A DNA stretch of 32,295 nt from an uncultured Bacillota bacterium (lineage in GTDB: Bacteria > Bacillota_I > Bacilli_A > RF39 > UBA660), in assembly GCA_900313725.1 (NCBI GenBank), contig OMSK01000025.1, positions 1-32,295 of the forward strand, written 5' to 3'. The position numbers and the translations under genes were made by a program. The notes under the pieces were generated by a model. That model was not told where the DNA came from. It saw nothing but the letters and a program-made list of their open reading frames with translations, and did no database searches. Position 1 is the first letter of the stretch. Each line of letters opens with the position of its first letter. This document shows positions 7,869 through 15,643 of this stretch, piece by piece.

Positions 7869-8984
7869 ATGAAATATAAAATAGATAAATCATTAATTAT
7901 ACCAATTATTTTTTTTATAGTAATAAGTTTAATTAGTATTTATAGTTCACAATTACTGGATAAAAGTATTAACAATCTAGTATATAAACAAATAATGTGG
8001 TATTTTATAGGATTTGTTTTAATTATTGGTATTATGTTAATAAAAAATAAAAATATTTATAAATATATTTGGATATTATATATATTTGGTAATATTTTAT
8101 TAATTTTATTATTTATATTTGGTAAAGAAATAAATAACGCAAAATGCTGGTTTGATATACCAGGTATTGGTACATTTCAACCTAGTGAGTTTATGAAGAT
8201 TATTTTAATTATAATATTAGGTAATCAAATTGATAAATTTAACAATGAACACCCCATTCCAAGTTTAAAAGAAGAATTGATATTTTTAATTAAAATGGGA
8301 ATTATTGTATTAATACCAAGCATATTAACTTTTTTGGAACCTGATACTGGTGTTGTCTTAATATACTTATTAATAACTATAATAATGTTATTTATTGGTG
8401 GAATAAGATATAGATGGTTTATTATTTTATTTACAATTATAACTATAACAATATTATCAATAATAATTATATATAAAATTAATCAAGATTTATTTATTAA
8501 TATTTTTGGTTCATCATTTTTTTTAAGAATTGATAGATTACTTGATTGGCAAAATCAAAGTGGATATCAACTATCTAATGGCATTATTTCTATAGGAACA
8601 GCATCTTTTTTAGGACATGGATTAAATAATACTCCACTATATTTTCCAGAAGCACAAACTGATTTTATATTTGCTGTTTATTCAAGCAATTTTGGTTTAT
8701 TTGGATCAATATTATTATTAAGTTTAATATTATATTTTGATATTAAATTAATAAATATTGCTATTAAATCATCAAATAATATTAGTAAATATGTAATTGC
8801 AGGTATTGTAGGAATGCTTATATATCAACAATTTCAAAATATAGGTATGACTTATGGATTAGTACCTATAACAGGAATAACTTTACCATTTATTAGTTAT
8901 GGTGGGTCATCACTTCTTAGTTATATGATTATGTTAGGAATAATATTTAATATTTCTAATGATAATCAAAAAGAAATAAACTAG
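7869..8984 (+). CDS. RodA/FtsW/SpoVE (SEDS) family peptidoglycan glycosyltransferase
   Basis: SEDS proteins polymerise lipid II into glycan strands together with a class B penicillin-binding protein at the membrane. The 371-residue protein has about ten hydrophobic segments. Family motifs are present: NNAKCWFDIPGIGTFQPSEF near residues 95-115, the large periplasmic loop with YFPEAQTDFIFAVYSSNFG, and the C-terminal PFISYGGSSLLSYMIMLG. The FQPSEF and PEAQTDFIF forms look closer to RodA than to FtsW, but a sporulation SpoVE role is possible in a spore former. The start is the ATG at 7869, five bases after GGTGAT; an ATG 27 bases upstream lacks such a site. No partner PBP is adjacent. Confidence 0.9.
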   Translation: MKYKIDKSLIIPIIFFIVISLISIYSSQLLDKSINNLVYKQIMWYFIGFVLIIGIMLIKNKNIYKYIWILYIFGNILLILLFIFGKEINNAKCWFDIPGIGTFQPSEFMKIILIIILGNQIDKFNNEHPIPSLKEELIFLIKMGIIVLIPSILTFLEPDTGVVLIYLLITIIMLFIGGIRYRWFIILFTIITITILSIIIIYKINQDLFINIFGSSFFLRIDRLLDWQNQSGYQLSNGIISIGTASFLGHGLNNTPLYFPEAQTDFIFAVYSSNFGLFGSILLLSLILYFDIKLINIAIKSSNNISKYVIAGIVGMLIYQQFQNIGMTYGLVPITGITLPFISYGGSSLLSYMIMLGIIFNISNDNQKEIN

Positions 8985-9000
8985 TATATTTTACTAGTTT
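8978..9000. terminator. Inverted repeat between convergent SEDS and pilin genes
   Basis: A 9-bp stem (AAACTAGTA / TACTAGTTT) with a five-base loop overlaps both stop codons. T-tracts are short on both sides, so termination may be moderate. Confidence 0.55.
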
Positions 9001-9379
9001 AATTAGGAGTACAACTTTTATCATTTACTAATATATAATTAAATTGTCCATATTGATCTACTGTTACTTTAACATAATAGTTTAATGGTATTTCTTTATC
9101 TGTTTTTAAATCTTTAATTGGTTTAGATAATTTACCACTATCTACAAGTGTTTCTAGTTTAATACAATATACTGCATCATCTAAAGCTTGAAATGTTGCT
9201 TCATTTTCATTAACATATATATCAGCAGCATCATATATCATTTGTTTTGCAGTACTACTAATATCTTTTCTCTTATTATTAACACTATTTAAAATATTAG
9301 GAACTATAAGCAATGTTAGTACAGTAATTACTAATATTGTTGCGATTATTTCAATTAACGTAAAACCTTTTTTATTCAT
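8999..9379 (-). CDS. Type IV prepilin-like protein (ComGC-type N-terminus), orphan
   Basis: The N-terminus MNKKGFTLIEIIAT is a textbook class III prepilin signal: a short basic leader, cleavage after Gly5, methylated Phe, and Glu5 of the mature protein. A hydrophobic helix follows (about residues 10-30). The globular part (~95 residues) has two Cys (YCIKLE and KSCTPN) that could form a disulfide. Total 126 residues, typical for a minor pilin or pseudopilin. The ATG at 9379 follows AGGTGAT; longer upstream starts would put extra residues before the leader. No assembly ATPase, platform protein or prepilin peptidase gene is next to it, so it must rely on a machine encoded elsewhere. Confidence 0.85.
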   Translation of the reverse strand: MNKKGFTLIEIIATILVITVLTLLIVPNILNSVNNKRKDISSTAKQMIYDAADIYVNENEATFQALDDAVYCIKLETLVDSGKLSKPIKDLKTDKEIPLNYYVKVTVDQYGQFNYILVNDKSCTPN

Positions 9380-9398
9380 ATCATCACCTACTATAATA

Positions 9399-9427
9399 AT
9401 TATATATTTTTTTTTATAAAATTGCAA
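9399..9427 (-). promoter_or_regulatory. Sigma-A-type promoter of the orphan prepilin gene
   Basis: Minus strand TTGCAA (9422-9427), 17-base spacer containing a run of nine A, TATAAT (9399-9404). Confidence 0.65.
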
Positions 9428-9471
9428 TAAATAATTTGGTTTGCATATTGTTAACAAATGAAATAAAAAAA

Positions 9472-9488
9472 AAGCTATTATTCAGCTT
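9472..9488 (-). terminator. Terminator of the yceD-rpmF operon
   Basis: A short stem (AAGCT / AGCTT) with a seven-base loop overlaps the rpmF stop and is followed on the minus strand by nine T. The stem is only 5 bp. Confidence 0.5.
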
Positions 9489-9687
9489 CTTCTTTTTTAA
9501 TTACTTCTCTTCCCTTATAAGTTCCACATTCTTTACATACTCTGTGTGGTCTTACTGTAGCTCCACATTTAGGACAAGTAGATGTAGCGTTTTCACTAAT
9601 CTTATAATGAGTTCTACGCATTCTTTTAGTTGTTTTACTTGTTTTTCTAAATGGAACAGCAAATAATTGAATATCTAACTTTAACAT
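9478..9687 (-). CDS. rpmF: 50S ribosomal protein L32 with a Prp-type N-terminal extension
   Basis: L32 is a small zinc-ribbon protein of the large ribosomal subunit. The core [20 protein letters not shown] and the zinc knuckle CPKC...CKEC are unmistakable. Canonical L32 begins Met-Ala-Val-Pro. Here there is no start codon before the Ala (its preceding codon is TTT, Phe). The only credible start is the ATG at 9687, five bases after GAGGTG, which adds MLKLDIQLF. This closely resembles the MLKLNLQFF extension of Firmicute L27, which the protease Prp removes after Phe9. Cutting here at the same place would yield exactly the usual mature L32 N-terminus, AVP. It lies ten bases downstream of yceD, the conserved yceD-rpmF pair. 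Confidence 0.93.
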   Translation of the reverse strand: MLKLDIQLFAVPFRKTSKTTKRMRRTHYKISENATSTCPKCGATVRPHRVCKECGTYKGREVIKKEEAE

Positions 9688-9696
9688 GTTAACACC

Positions 9697-10188
9697 TCAC
9701 TTTTCTTCAAATAATTGACTCAATTTTTGAAATTCAGGATTAATATTTCCTCTTGTCTCGTCAGTTATAAGTCTCCAGCCATCACCTTCAAGTTTAATAT
9801 TTTTGGCTTTTTCACTAACAACTTTCATGGGAATTTCCATTAATATATTTTCCCATATAATTGGGAAAATATCAATAGAATTTTCTATTTTTTTTGAATT
9901 TTCGTTAATTTCTTGCAACATTTCCTCTAAATTACCGCTTATTTTTACATTAAATGGATAATCAACAGGATCTAAAGTAATCGCACAAGGAAGAACCATA
10001 ATACCTTTAACATCCACATCAATAGTATATTCATTAATACTATCTTTAGAAATATTCCCATTTATTTTTACATTATTAAGTTCTATTAAATCTGTACCTT
10101 CTAATTCTTCTTTAGTAAAAGAATATGTTAAATCTATATTAATACTATCTTCAATATCACTTTTTAACTTTGTTATATCTATATCCAT
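9697..10188 (-). CDS. yceD: YceD family protein (DUF177), rRNA accumulation factor
   Basis: YceD/DUF177 proteins are encoded directly upstream of rpmF in most bacteria and are linked to 23S rRNA accumulation. The 163-residue protein fits: an N-terminal amphipathic start (MDIDITKLKSDI), the central motif GIMVLPCAITLDPVDYPF with the family Cys, and a C-terminal ending NPEFQKLSQLFEEK. The start is the ATG at 10188; the ATG at 10203 lies before the Shine-Dalgarno GGGAG and would include it in the coding region. The gene diverges from tmcAL and is co-transcribed with rpmF. Confidence 0.88.
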   Translation of the reverse strand: MDIDITKLKSDIEDSINIDLTYSFTKEELEGTDLIELNNVKINGNISKDSINEYTIDVDVKGIMVLPCAITLDPVDYPFNVKISGNLEEMLQEINENSKKIENSIDIFPIIWENILMEIPMKVVSEKAKNIKLEGDGWRLITDETRGNINPEFQKLSQLFEEK

Positions 10189-10206
10189 ATTAATCGCTCC
10201 CATAAA

Positions 10207-10235
10207 AGTATAACATATAATTCTTTTTATTTCAA
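10207..10235 (-). promoter_or_regulatory. Sigma-A-type promoter of yceD-rpmF
   Basis: Minus strand TTGAAA (10230-10235), 17-base spacer, TATACT (10207-10212). Confidence 0.65.
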
Positions 10236-10269
10236 ATTAAATGTGTTATTATATTTATAGGTGATATAT

Positions 10270-11415
10270 ATGAAGAGTGTTGGAATAATATGTGAATATA
10301 ATCCATTTCATAATGGACACATTTATCATTTAGACAAAGTGAAAGAATTATATCCAAATCATACAATAATTCTTGCGATGAGTGGTAACTTCACACAACG
10401 TGGTGATGTTAGTATTATTAATAAATGGGATAAGACTAAAATTGCTTTAAAATATGGAGTTGATATTGTTGTAGAAATACCTTATGTATTCGCAACTGAA
10501 AGTGCAGATAAATTCGCATATGCAGCTGTTAATTTATTAAATGAATTAGGTGTTGAAGCAATTGTATTTGGAAGTGAAACTAATAATGTAGAAAAATTAG
10601 AAGAACTTGCAAATATTCAACTATACGATAAAAAATATAATAAATTAGTTAAAGAATACATAGATGAAGGTATTAATTATCCAACTGCTTTATCTAAGGC
10701 ATTATTTGATATAACAGGTAAAAAAATAGATAAACCAAATGATATATTAGCTCTTTCATATATTAGAGAAATTAATAAACTAGAATCAGATATTAAACCT
10801 GTAAGTATTAAAAGAAATAATGATTATAATAGTTTAGAACTAAATGATGGTATGACCAGTGCTTCTTCTATTAGATATGCTTTATATAATAAAGAAAATA
10901 TAGAAAATTATATTCCTGAAGAAACTGAAGAATGTTTAGATAAACCTGTATTTAATGAAGATTATTTTTCACTTCTTAAATATAAAATACTTACTGAAGA
11001 AGATTTATCTATATATCAAACCGTAGATGAAGGAATAGAAAACAGATTAAAAAAATATATTGTTAATTCTAAAAATTTGGAAGAATTTATTTTAAAAATT
11101 AAAACAAAGAGATATACATATAACAAGTTAAATAGAATGTTTAATCATATAATGTGTAATTTTACTAAAGAAGAGGCAGAAAGATTAGATGAAGTAGAAT
11201 ACATTAGAATACTAGGTTTTTCATATAATGGACAAGATTATTTAAATAAAATTAAAAGAGAAATTGATTTACCTATTATTACTAGATTTACTAATGAATT
11301 TGAGATGCTTAATATAGAATACAGAGCAACATGCGTATATGCGACCGTAATGAATGAAAAAGATAAAATTAAACTTATTGAAAGTGAATATAAAAATCCA
11401 CCAATAATAAGATAA
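10270..11415 (+). CDS. tmcAL: tRNA(Met) cytidine acetate ligase TmcAL (YlbM)
   Basis: TmcAL uses acetate and ATP to make N4-acetylcytidine at the wobble position of elongator tRNA-Met. The N-terminus SVGIICEYNPFHNGHIYHL holds the nucleotidyltransferase-like HxGH motif. The family motifs MSGNFTQRGD and YIREINKL follow. At 381 residues it has the normal length (~390-400). The true start is the ATG at 10270, six bases after AGGTGA; the upstream GTG lies inside that ribosome-binding site. The C-terminus (EYKNPPIIR) is typical. It is divergent from yceD-rpmF, a common neighbourhood in Bacillota. Confidence 0.93.
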   Translation: MKSVGIICEYNPFHNGHIYHLDKVKELYPNHTIILAMSGNFTQRGDVSIINKWDKTKIALKYGVDIVVEIPYVFATESADKFAYAAVNLLNELGVEAIVFGSETNNVEKLEELANIQLYDKKYNKLVKEYIDEGINYPTALSKALFDITGKKIDKPNDILALSYIREINKLESDIKPVSIKRNNDYNSLELNDGMTSASSIRYALYNKENIENYIPEETEECLDKPVFNEDYFSLLKYKILTEEDLSIYQTVDEGIENRLKKYIVNSKNLEEFILKIKTKRYTYNKLNRMFNHIMCNFTKEEAERLDEVEYIRILGFSYNGQDYLNKIKREIDLPIITRFTNEFEMLNIEYRATCVYATVMNEKDKIKLIESEYKNPPIIR

Positions 11416-11429
11416 AAATAGTATTATAC

Positions 11430-11459
11430 AAAAAAAGTATGAAATATCATACTTTTTTT
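11430..11459. terminator. Bidirectional terminator between tmcAL and the surface protein gene
   Basis: A perfect 13-bp stem (AAAAAAAGTATGA / TCATACTTTTTTT) with loop AATA, flanked by A/T runs, separates convergent genes. Confidence 0.85.
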
Positions 11460-11460
11460 A

Positions 11461-13509
11461 TTATCTTACTACTACACGGAACGAAGAGTCGGTAGAATCA
11501 TAACCAGATGCATACATTGATGCAAAAACACCTGCTCGAGTACCACAATTGTTATTACAACCACGCGCAACAAATGGAGCAGTAGTTTTAATGAAACTAA
11601 ACATTTCTCCATACCAAGCACCAGTATTATCCGTCGTTATTCTTGTTTCATTCAATGCATGTCCATAGCAAGGATTTCCATTACATCCGTTCAATTCATC
11701 AATATTATTTCTATTACTTGGATTATCATATAAATTATATTTTTTTGCCTCTGGATAATCAATTCCAGTTGTTAATTCTATAATACTTGGATCTACACCA
11801 GAATCAAAAGTACAATTTGGACATCCAAACTTACCATTAAATCCTGAATTATAAATATTATGTTTTCCAGATAATGGTTTACCTTCAGAGTCTGCTCTTA
11901 CTGCCATCATATATTCCCAAGCTCCACCTGCCATATCAAATATACCCGATATATTTCCTGTTGTTCCTTGTGGATAATCAGTTGCCTTACCATATTCAAT
12001 TTGACAAGATGTAACAGAAGAAGTATTTTCTTTATCTTCATCACTTGCTCCACATCCAGTTTTATAATTTTTATTATTATTAATCCTAACTTTACCATTT
12101 AAACCGTATATAGAGTTTGTTAGGTATGCTACTGCTCCCCACTCATCATTTTTCATCATTGTTGAATTTGAAGATACAGTAACTGCTGTTTTATATTGTG
12201 TTGAAACTCTCATAGATCTAAGAGAAATTATTGTTGAATTAGAATTATCTGACATATATGGTTTTATTGTTGGAGATGAAACTGTTCCAGTTGTTTCAAA
12301 TTTACCTACCCAAAAACCATTTAATTCCTCTGTTCCATATGTGAATGCTGGATGTGTTAAATATTGTCCTATTGTTGTACTACTTGATTTAGATTTATTT
12401 TTATTTTCAAATACTATATCTATTGTTGATTCTGTAGTATTTGAAAATAATTTATATTTATATCTTGGAATCCATACATAATAAGCTTTTATTTTATTTT
12501 CTGGGATTGTATCTCCAGCATTATATGTAGTATTATCTACAAGTACAACTGCATTTGCCCATTTTTTATCCGTATATTTATACCATTCATCTTTGATATC
12601 TGCTTTAGTTACTGTTCCATTATTGTTTATTGTAACAGGTATCATATCTTTTTTAAGAACAGGATCTGCTCCATTTAATTTAGCTTCTTTATATTGCGTA
12701 TATATTATTTTCTTATCTACTGTTATAACTGGACGAATACCAGTATCATCATTTACTTGACGACTAACCATTCTACCATCTTGTATTACGCTCCAATTAG
12801 AATTTGTATTACTTGAAACAGGAGAACTTGTCCAATATCCACTTGAATTACTATCTGGATAATTGCATCCATAACTAGAACAATTAGTATAATCAAATAA
12901 CCATGCTAAGCTTTCTTGTTTTGCTTTTTGTTCAGCTGTTTGTGATGAATAGTGTGTAGTATCATTTGAACCAAAACTAAAATATTGACTAGATGTTGCT
13001 GATGAGCTATTCCATCCATCATTTCCTGTTATTTTAGCTATTTCATCCGCACTTATTAATCTTGGCTTTGACTTCCATTTTGAACCATATATTAAAGCAT
13101 CTAATTCTTCTTTAGCTTCTTTAGGTTCAAAATTAATTTCTGCAGAGTTATAATCAGTTTTATAAGTAGTATTATGATCAAGTATCAAATTAACTTTATT
13201 ACTATTAACAGAATCATTAAATGCATACCACTTCATACATCCAGTTCTTGTTTCATTTATACTATTTTCATCATCATAATCACTACATGTCTTATTTGTT
13301 ACGGGGTTATAATAGATAACTGTTCCATTCGGATAATAATCATTTTTTACCATTCCATTTATTTCATTTTTTACATCTTTTTTTAATCTATCTAATATTG
13401 ATTTTCTATTTGAAAGCAATGTTATAATACCTATTAATAAGAATAAGAAAACAATTAATAATGCATACATTAATGTAGATATTACAAATCCCTTATTATT
13501 TAGTTTCAT
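11461..13509 (-). CDS. Large surface protein: pilin-like anchor plus two lectin/sulfatase-modifying-factor-like modules
   Basis: The 682-residue protein begins with a prepilin-like leader and helix (MKLNNKGFVISTLMYALLI, to about residue 35) but lacks the canonical Glu5. Two extracellular modules follow. The first (about 110-270) contains GYWTSSP and ends DDTGIRPVITVDKK. The second (about 340-682) contains FWVGKFETTG, DMAGGAWEYM and ARGCNNNCGTRAG and ends SSFRVVVR. Both ends resemble the C-type-lectin/formylglycine-enzyme-like fold used for ligand binding in many gut-bacterial surface proteins. Several CxxC/CxxxC pairs suggest disulfides. The start at 13509 follows AGGGTG. The last ~120 bases are clearly GC-richer than the surroundings. 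Probably an adhesin or ligand-binding protein; the ligand is unknown. Confidence 0.75.
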   Translation of the reverse strand: MKLNNKGFVISTLMYALLIVFLFLLIGIITLLSNRKSILDRLKKDVKNEINGMVKNDYYPNGTVIYYNPVTNKTCSDYDDENSINETRTGCMKWYAFNDSVNSNKVNLILDHNTTYKTDYNSAEINFEPKEAKEELDALIYGSKWKSKPRLISADEIAKITGNDGWNSSSATSSQYFSFGSNDTTHYSSQTAEQKAKQESLAWLFDYTNCSSYGCNYPDSNSSGYWTSSPVSSNTNSNWSVIQDGRMVSRQVNDDTGIRPVITVDKKIIYTQYKEAKLNGADPVLKKDMIPVTINNNGTVTKADIKDEWYKYTDKKWANAVVLVDNTTYNAGDTIPENKIKAYYVWIPRYKYKLFSNTTESTIDIVFENKNKSKSSSTTIGQYLTHPAFTYGTEELNGFWVGKFETTGTVSSPTIKPYMSDNSNSTIISLRSMRVSTQYKTAVTVSSNSTMMKNDEWGAVAYLTNSIYGLNGKVRINNNKNYKTGCGASDEDKENTSSVTSCQIEYGKATDYPQGTTGNISGIFDMAGGAWEYMMAVRADSEGKPLSGKHNIYNSGFNGKFGCPNCTFDSGVDPSIIELTTGIDYPEAKKYNLYDNPSNRNNIDELNGCNGNPCYGHALNETRITTDNTGAWYGEMFSFIKTTAPFVARGCNNNCGTRAGVFASMYASGYDSTDSSFRVVVR

Positions 13510-13574
13510 AACAACACCCTTTTCTACTATTAACATTTTATAATAAATTAGAATAAAATGCAATAAGATAGAAA

Positions 13575-13598
13575 AAAGATAGAAAATTTTCTATCTTT
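13575..13598 (-). terminator. Terminator of the downstream SASP gene
   Basis: A perfect 24-base palindrome (AAAGATAGAAAA / TTTTCTATCTTT) followed by six T on the minus strand, just after the SASP stop codon. Confidence 0.8.
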
Positions 13599-13601
13599 AA
13601 A

Positions 13602-13787
13602 TTATCTTAAATTTGATTTTCCTAATTCAACTAGTCTTTTAGTCATTTCTCCACCTACAGAACCATTCATTCTTGAAGTAGTGTCTGCACCTAAAGATAC
13701 ACCTAATTCTCTAGCTATTTCGTATTTCATATTTGATAATACTTCTTTAGAATTTGGAGCTACCATTTTGCTTTTATTATTATTCAT
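13602..13787 (-). CDS. Small acid-soluble spore protein, alpha/beta type (SASP 1)
   Basis: Alpha/beta SASPs coat and protect spore DNA and are degraded by the protease GPR at germination. The 61-residue protein shows both family signatures: MKYEIARELGV, containing the GPR site (cut between Glu and Ile), and SRMNGSVGGEMTKRLVELG, the DNA-binding segment. The start is the ATG at 13787 with AAGGTGGTG upstream; the in-frame GTG at 13799 is inside that site. It is a close paralogue of the neighbouring SASP 2, and the first eight residues are nearly identical. Expected to be expressed in the forespore by sigma-G, but I could not define its promoter. Confidence 0.94.
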   Translation of the reverse strand: MNNNKSKMVAPNSKEVLSNMKYEIARELGVSLGADTTSRMNGSVGGEMTKRLVELGKSNLR

Positions 13788-13875
13788 TGTTTTCACCACC
13801 TTTTACTATTATTCTAACCACGTATCAAATAATAATAATAGGTAATTTTTGTTAATTAAGCAATTTAATAATAAA

Positions 13876-13893
13876 AGACAGTATTAACTGTCT
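13876..13893 (-). terminator. Terminator of SASP 2
   Basis: A 7-bp stem (AGACAGT / ACTGTCT) with loop ATTA, followed by TTTATTATT on the minus strand, overlapping the stop codon. Confidence 0.65.
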
Positions 13894-14092
13894 ATTTTGA
13901 TTGGTAACCACCCATTTGTCTTTCACCCATTTGTACTAATCTTTTAGTGATTTCACCACCAACAGATCCGTTAGCACGGCTAGTAGCATCTGGTCCTAAA
14001 TTAACACCTAATTCATTAGCTATTTCATATTTCATTCTTTCAGTAACTTCTCTTGAAGTAGGTGCTGTCATTTTACTTTTATTATTATTCAT
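13892..14092 (-). CDS. Small acid-soluble spore protein, alpha/beta type (SASP 2)
   Basis: A 66-residue alpha/beta SASP with the same layout as its neighbour: MNNNKSKM start, MKYEIANELGV with the GPR cleavage site, and SRANGSVGGEITKRLVQMG in the DNA-binding half. The tail ERQMGGYQSK is longer than in SASP 1. A strong AGGAGGTGA precedes the ATG. Each SASP has its own terminator, so the two are separately transcribed tandem duplicates. An upstream element (TGTATT, then CAATATA) vaguely resembles a sigma-G promoter, but the match is too weak to annotate. Confidence 0.95.
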   Translation of the reverse strand: MNNNKSKMTAPTSREVTERMKYEIANELGVNLGPDATSRANGSVGGEITKRLVQMGERQMGGYQSK

Positions 14093-14149
14093 TTAATTCA
14101 CCTCCTGTACATTTATATATTGTGTACATTTAGTAAATTAATACATTTT

Positions 14150-15319
14150 TTACAAATATTCTTCAAACTTATTTTGTTCTTTAAGTTCTATTGTTTCAAT
14201 ATTATCTATACATTTATCAATCAATTCTTGATAATTAAATCTATTTTCATATTCCATTGCTCTATTTAAATCTGGATTTATTACAGGATGTTTTGGTAAA
14301 AATATTGTACAACAATCTTCATATGGTAATATACTTGTTTCATATGTACCAATTTTTTCAGAAATATCAATTATTTCTAGCTTATCCATACAAGCAACAG
14401 GTCTAATTACCGGTAAATTGGTTACACTATTAATGGTGATCATACTAGTTAAAGTTTGACTTGCTACCTGGCCAATACTTTCACCATTTACTATTACTTT
14501 TAATTTATGTTTTTTGCATACTTGTTCAGCTATTCTATACATCATTCTTCTCATAATTGTTATTATATAACTATCTGGGCAATTCTTATAAATAGCTTCT
14601 TGTATTTCTGTGAATGGTACTATATTTACTTTTATATTTCCTGAATATTCATTAATAATGGAAGCAAGTTTAATTACTTTATTTTTAGCTTCAACACTAG
14701 TATGAGGAGGAGATTCAAAATAAAGACATTCTAAATCAACACCACGTTTTAAAGCTAAATACCCAGCAACTGGTGAATCTATTCCTCCACTAAGCATAAG
14801 TAAGGCTTTACCTTGAACACCTACTGGATATCCACCAATTCCTTCTATTTCATTTGTATAAATAAATGTTCCTTCTATTCTTATTTCAATATTAATCATT
14901 ACATCAGGATTATGAACATCTACTTTTAGATCAGTATTTTTTAAAACATGAGTTGCGATTATTCTATTAAAATCCATACTATGTATTTCAAAAGATTTAT
15001 CTGCTCTTTTAGTATTTACTTTAAATGTTTTATAATTATTATTTATTAATTCTAATACCTTAGCTTTAATATCATCAATATTAGTATTCACTTTATGAGC
15101 AACTACTATACCATGAATTCCAAATACTTTTTTTAATTTATCTACAACTTTTGTCTCATCATTACATTCAATATACATTCTTGATCTATCTTTAGTTATT
15201 TTATAGTCAATATTACCTAGTATATTTTTTATATTATTTTCAAGTAAATTAATAAACATTTTTCTATTTGCTTTTTTTGTTGTTAATTCACCATATTTAA
15301 TCATAATAAGCTTTTTCAT
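14150..15319 (-). CDS. thiI: tRNA 4-thiouridine synthase ThiI (no rhodanese domain)
   Basis: ThiI adenylates U8 of tRNA and transfers sulfur to make 4-thiouridine; it may also contribute sulfur for thiamine thiazole. Residues 1-60 form the ferredoxin-like domain, ~60-165 a THUMP RNA-binding domain. The PP-loop ATPase motif MLSGGIDSPVAGY lies at residues 175-187. At 389 residues it ends without the rhodanese domain of enterobacterial ThiI, as is usual in Bacillota. The start is the ATG at 15319 after GGTGAT. Bacillota thiI usually sits next to a cysteine desulfurase gene; none is seen here. A stand-alone rhodanese lies 1.7 kb upstream. Confidence 0.95.
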   Translation of the reverse strand: MKKLIMIKYGELTTKKANRKMFINLLENNIKNILGNIDYKITKDRSRMYIECNDETKVVDKLKKVFGIHGIVVAHKVNTNIDDIKAKVLELINNNYKTFKVNTKRADKSFEIHSMDFNRIIATHVLKNTDLKVDVHNPDVMINIEIRIEGTFIYTNEIEGIGGYPVGVQGKALLMLSGGIDSPVAGYLALKRGVDLECLYFESPPHTSVEAKNKVIKLASIINEYSGNIKVNIVPFTEIQEAIYKNCPDSYIITIMRRMMYRIAEQVCKKHKLKVIVNGESIGQVASQTLTSMITINSVTNLPVIRPVACMDKLEIIDISEKIGTYETSILPYEDCCTIFLPKHPVINPDLNRAMEYENRFNYQELIDKCIDNIETIELKEQNKFEEYL

Positions 15320-15455
15320 CAAAATCACCAAGTATATTATACTTTAAAAATAAAAAAAAGGAAACAATAATATTTGAAAATAAAAATAAAGCTTATATTA
15401 TTATTGTGTCTATAATATAATTATGATATAAAAAGTAATACTTGGAGGTAATACT

Positions 15456-15506
15456 ATGATATATAATGAAATTATAAAATCAGAAATTTCTAAAAAAAAA
15501 ACATAA
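15456..15506 (+). CDS. Possible 16-residue peptide in a tiny stand-alone transcription unit
   Basis: An ATG at 15456 is preceded by GGAGGT with six-base spacing, one of the best ribosome-binding sites in the window. It opens a 16-codon frame (MIYNEIIKSEISKKKT). An ideal hairpin terminator follows six bases after the stop. Upstream, TATAAT at 15411-15416 could be a -10 box, without a convincing -35. The peptide is polar and basic with no membrane helix, so it does not look like a type I toxin. It could be a leader peptide, a remnant, or a translated small RNA. No function claimed. Confidence 0.35.
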   Translation: MIYNEIIKSEISKKKT

Positions 15507-15511
15507 AAAAT

Positions 15512-15537
15512 AAAACTCAGAATATAATCTGAGTTTT
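15512..15537. terminator. Bidirectional terminator for the small plus-strand unit and tRNA-Leu
   Basis: A 10-bp stem (AAAACTCAGA / TCTGAGTTTT) with a six-base loop, T-run on the plus strand and TTTTATTTTTT on the minus strand. It lies 10 bases beyond the 3' end of the tRNA gene. Confidence 0.85.
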
Positions 15538-15547
15538 TTATTATCAA

Positions 15548-15633
15548 TGGTACCGGCCAAGGGACTTGAACCCTCACATCCTTACGGACAACAGATTTTG
15601 AGTCTGTCGCGTCTACCATTCCGCCAGGCCGGC
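15548..15633 (-). tRNA. tRNA-Leu (anticodon CAA)
   Basis: The minus strand folds as a class II tRNA: acceptor GCCGGCC pairing with GGCCGGT, anticodon stem ACAGA/TCTGT around the loop CTCAAAA (anticodon CAA, reading UUG), a long variable arm (TGTCCGTAAGGATGTG), the TpsiC loop GGTTCAAGTCC and an encoded 3' CCA. Length 86 bases. G1 faces U72, a wobble pair. The gene lies just downstream of scpB. Confidence 0.95.
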
Positions 15634-15643
15634 ATGTGAAATA

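Noticed and set aside
11461-13509. A complete diversity-generating retroelement
   Set aside because: No reverse transcriptase, accessory gene or template repeat is present in the window; only the target-like domain is seen.
13800-13891. Sigma-G promoter for SASP 1
   Set aside because: No element with acceptable spacing and match to the -35 and -10 consensus could be found by eye.
15410-15619. A 69-codon minus-strand open frame across the tRNA-Leu gene
   Set aside because: It is produced by the tRNA and terminator sequence; the tRNA fold is unambiguous.
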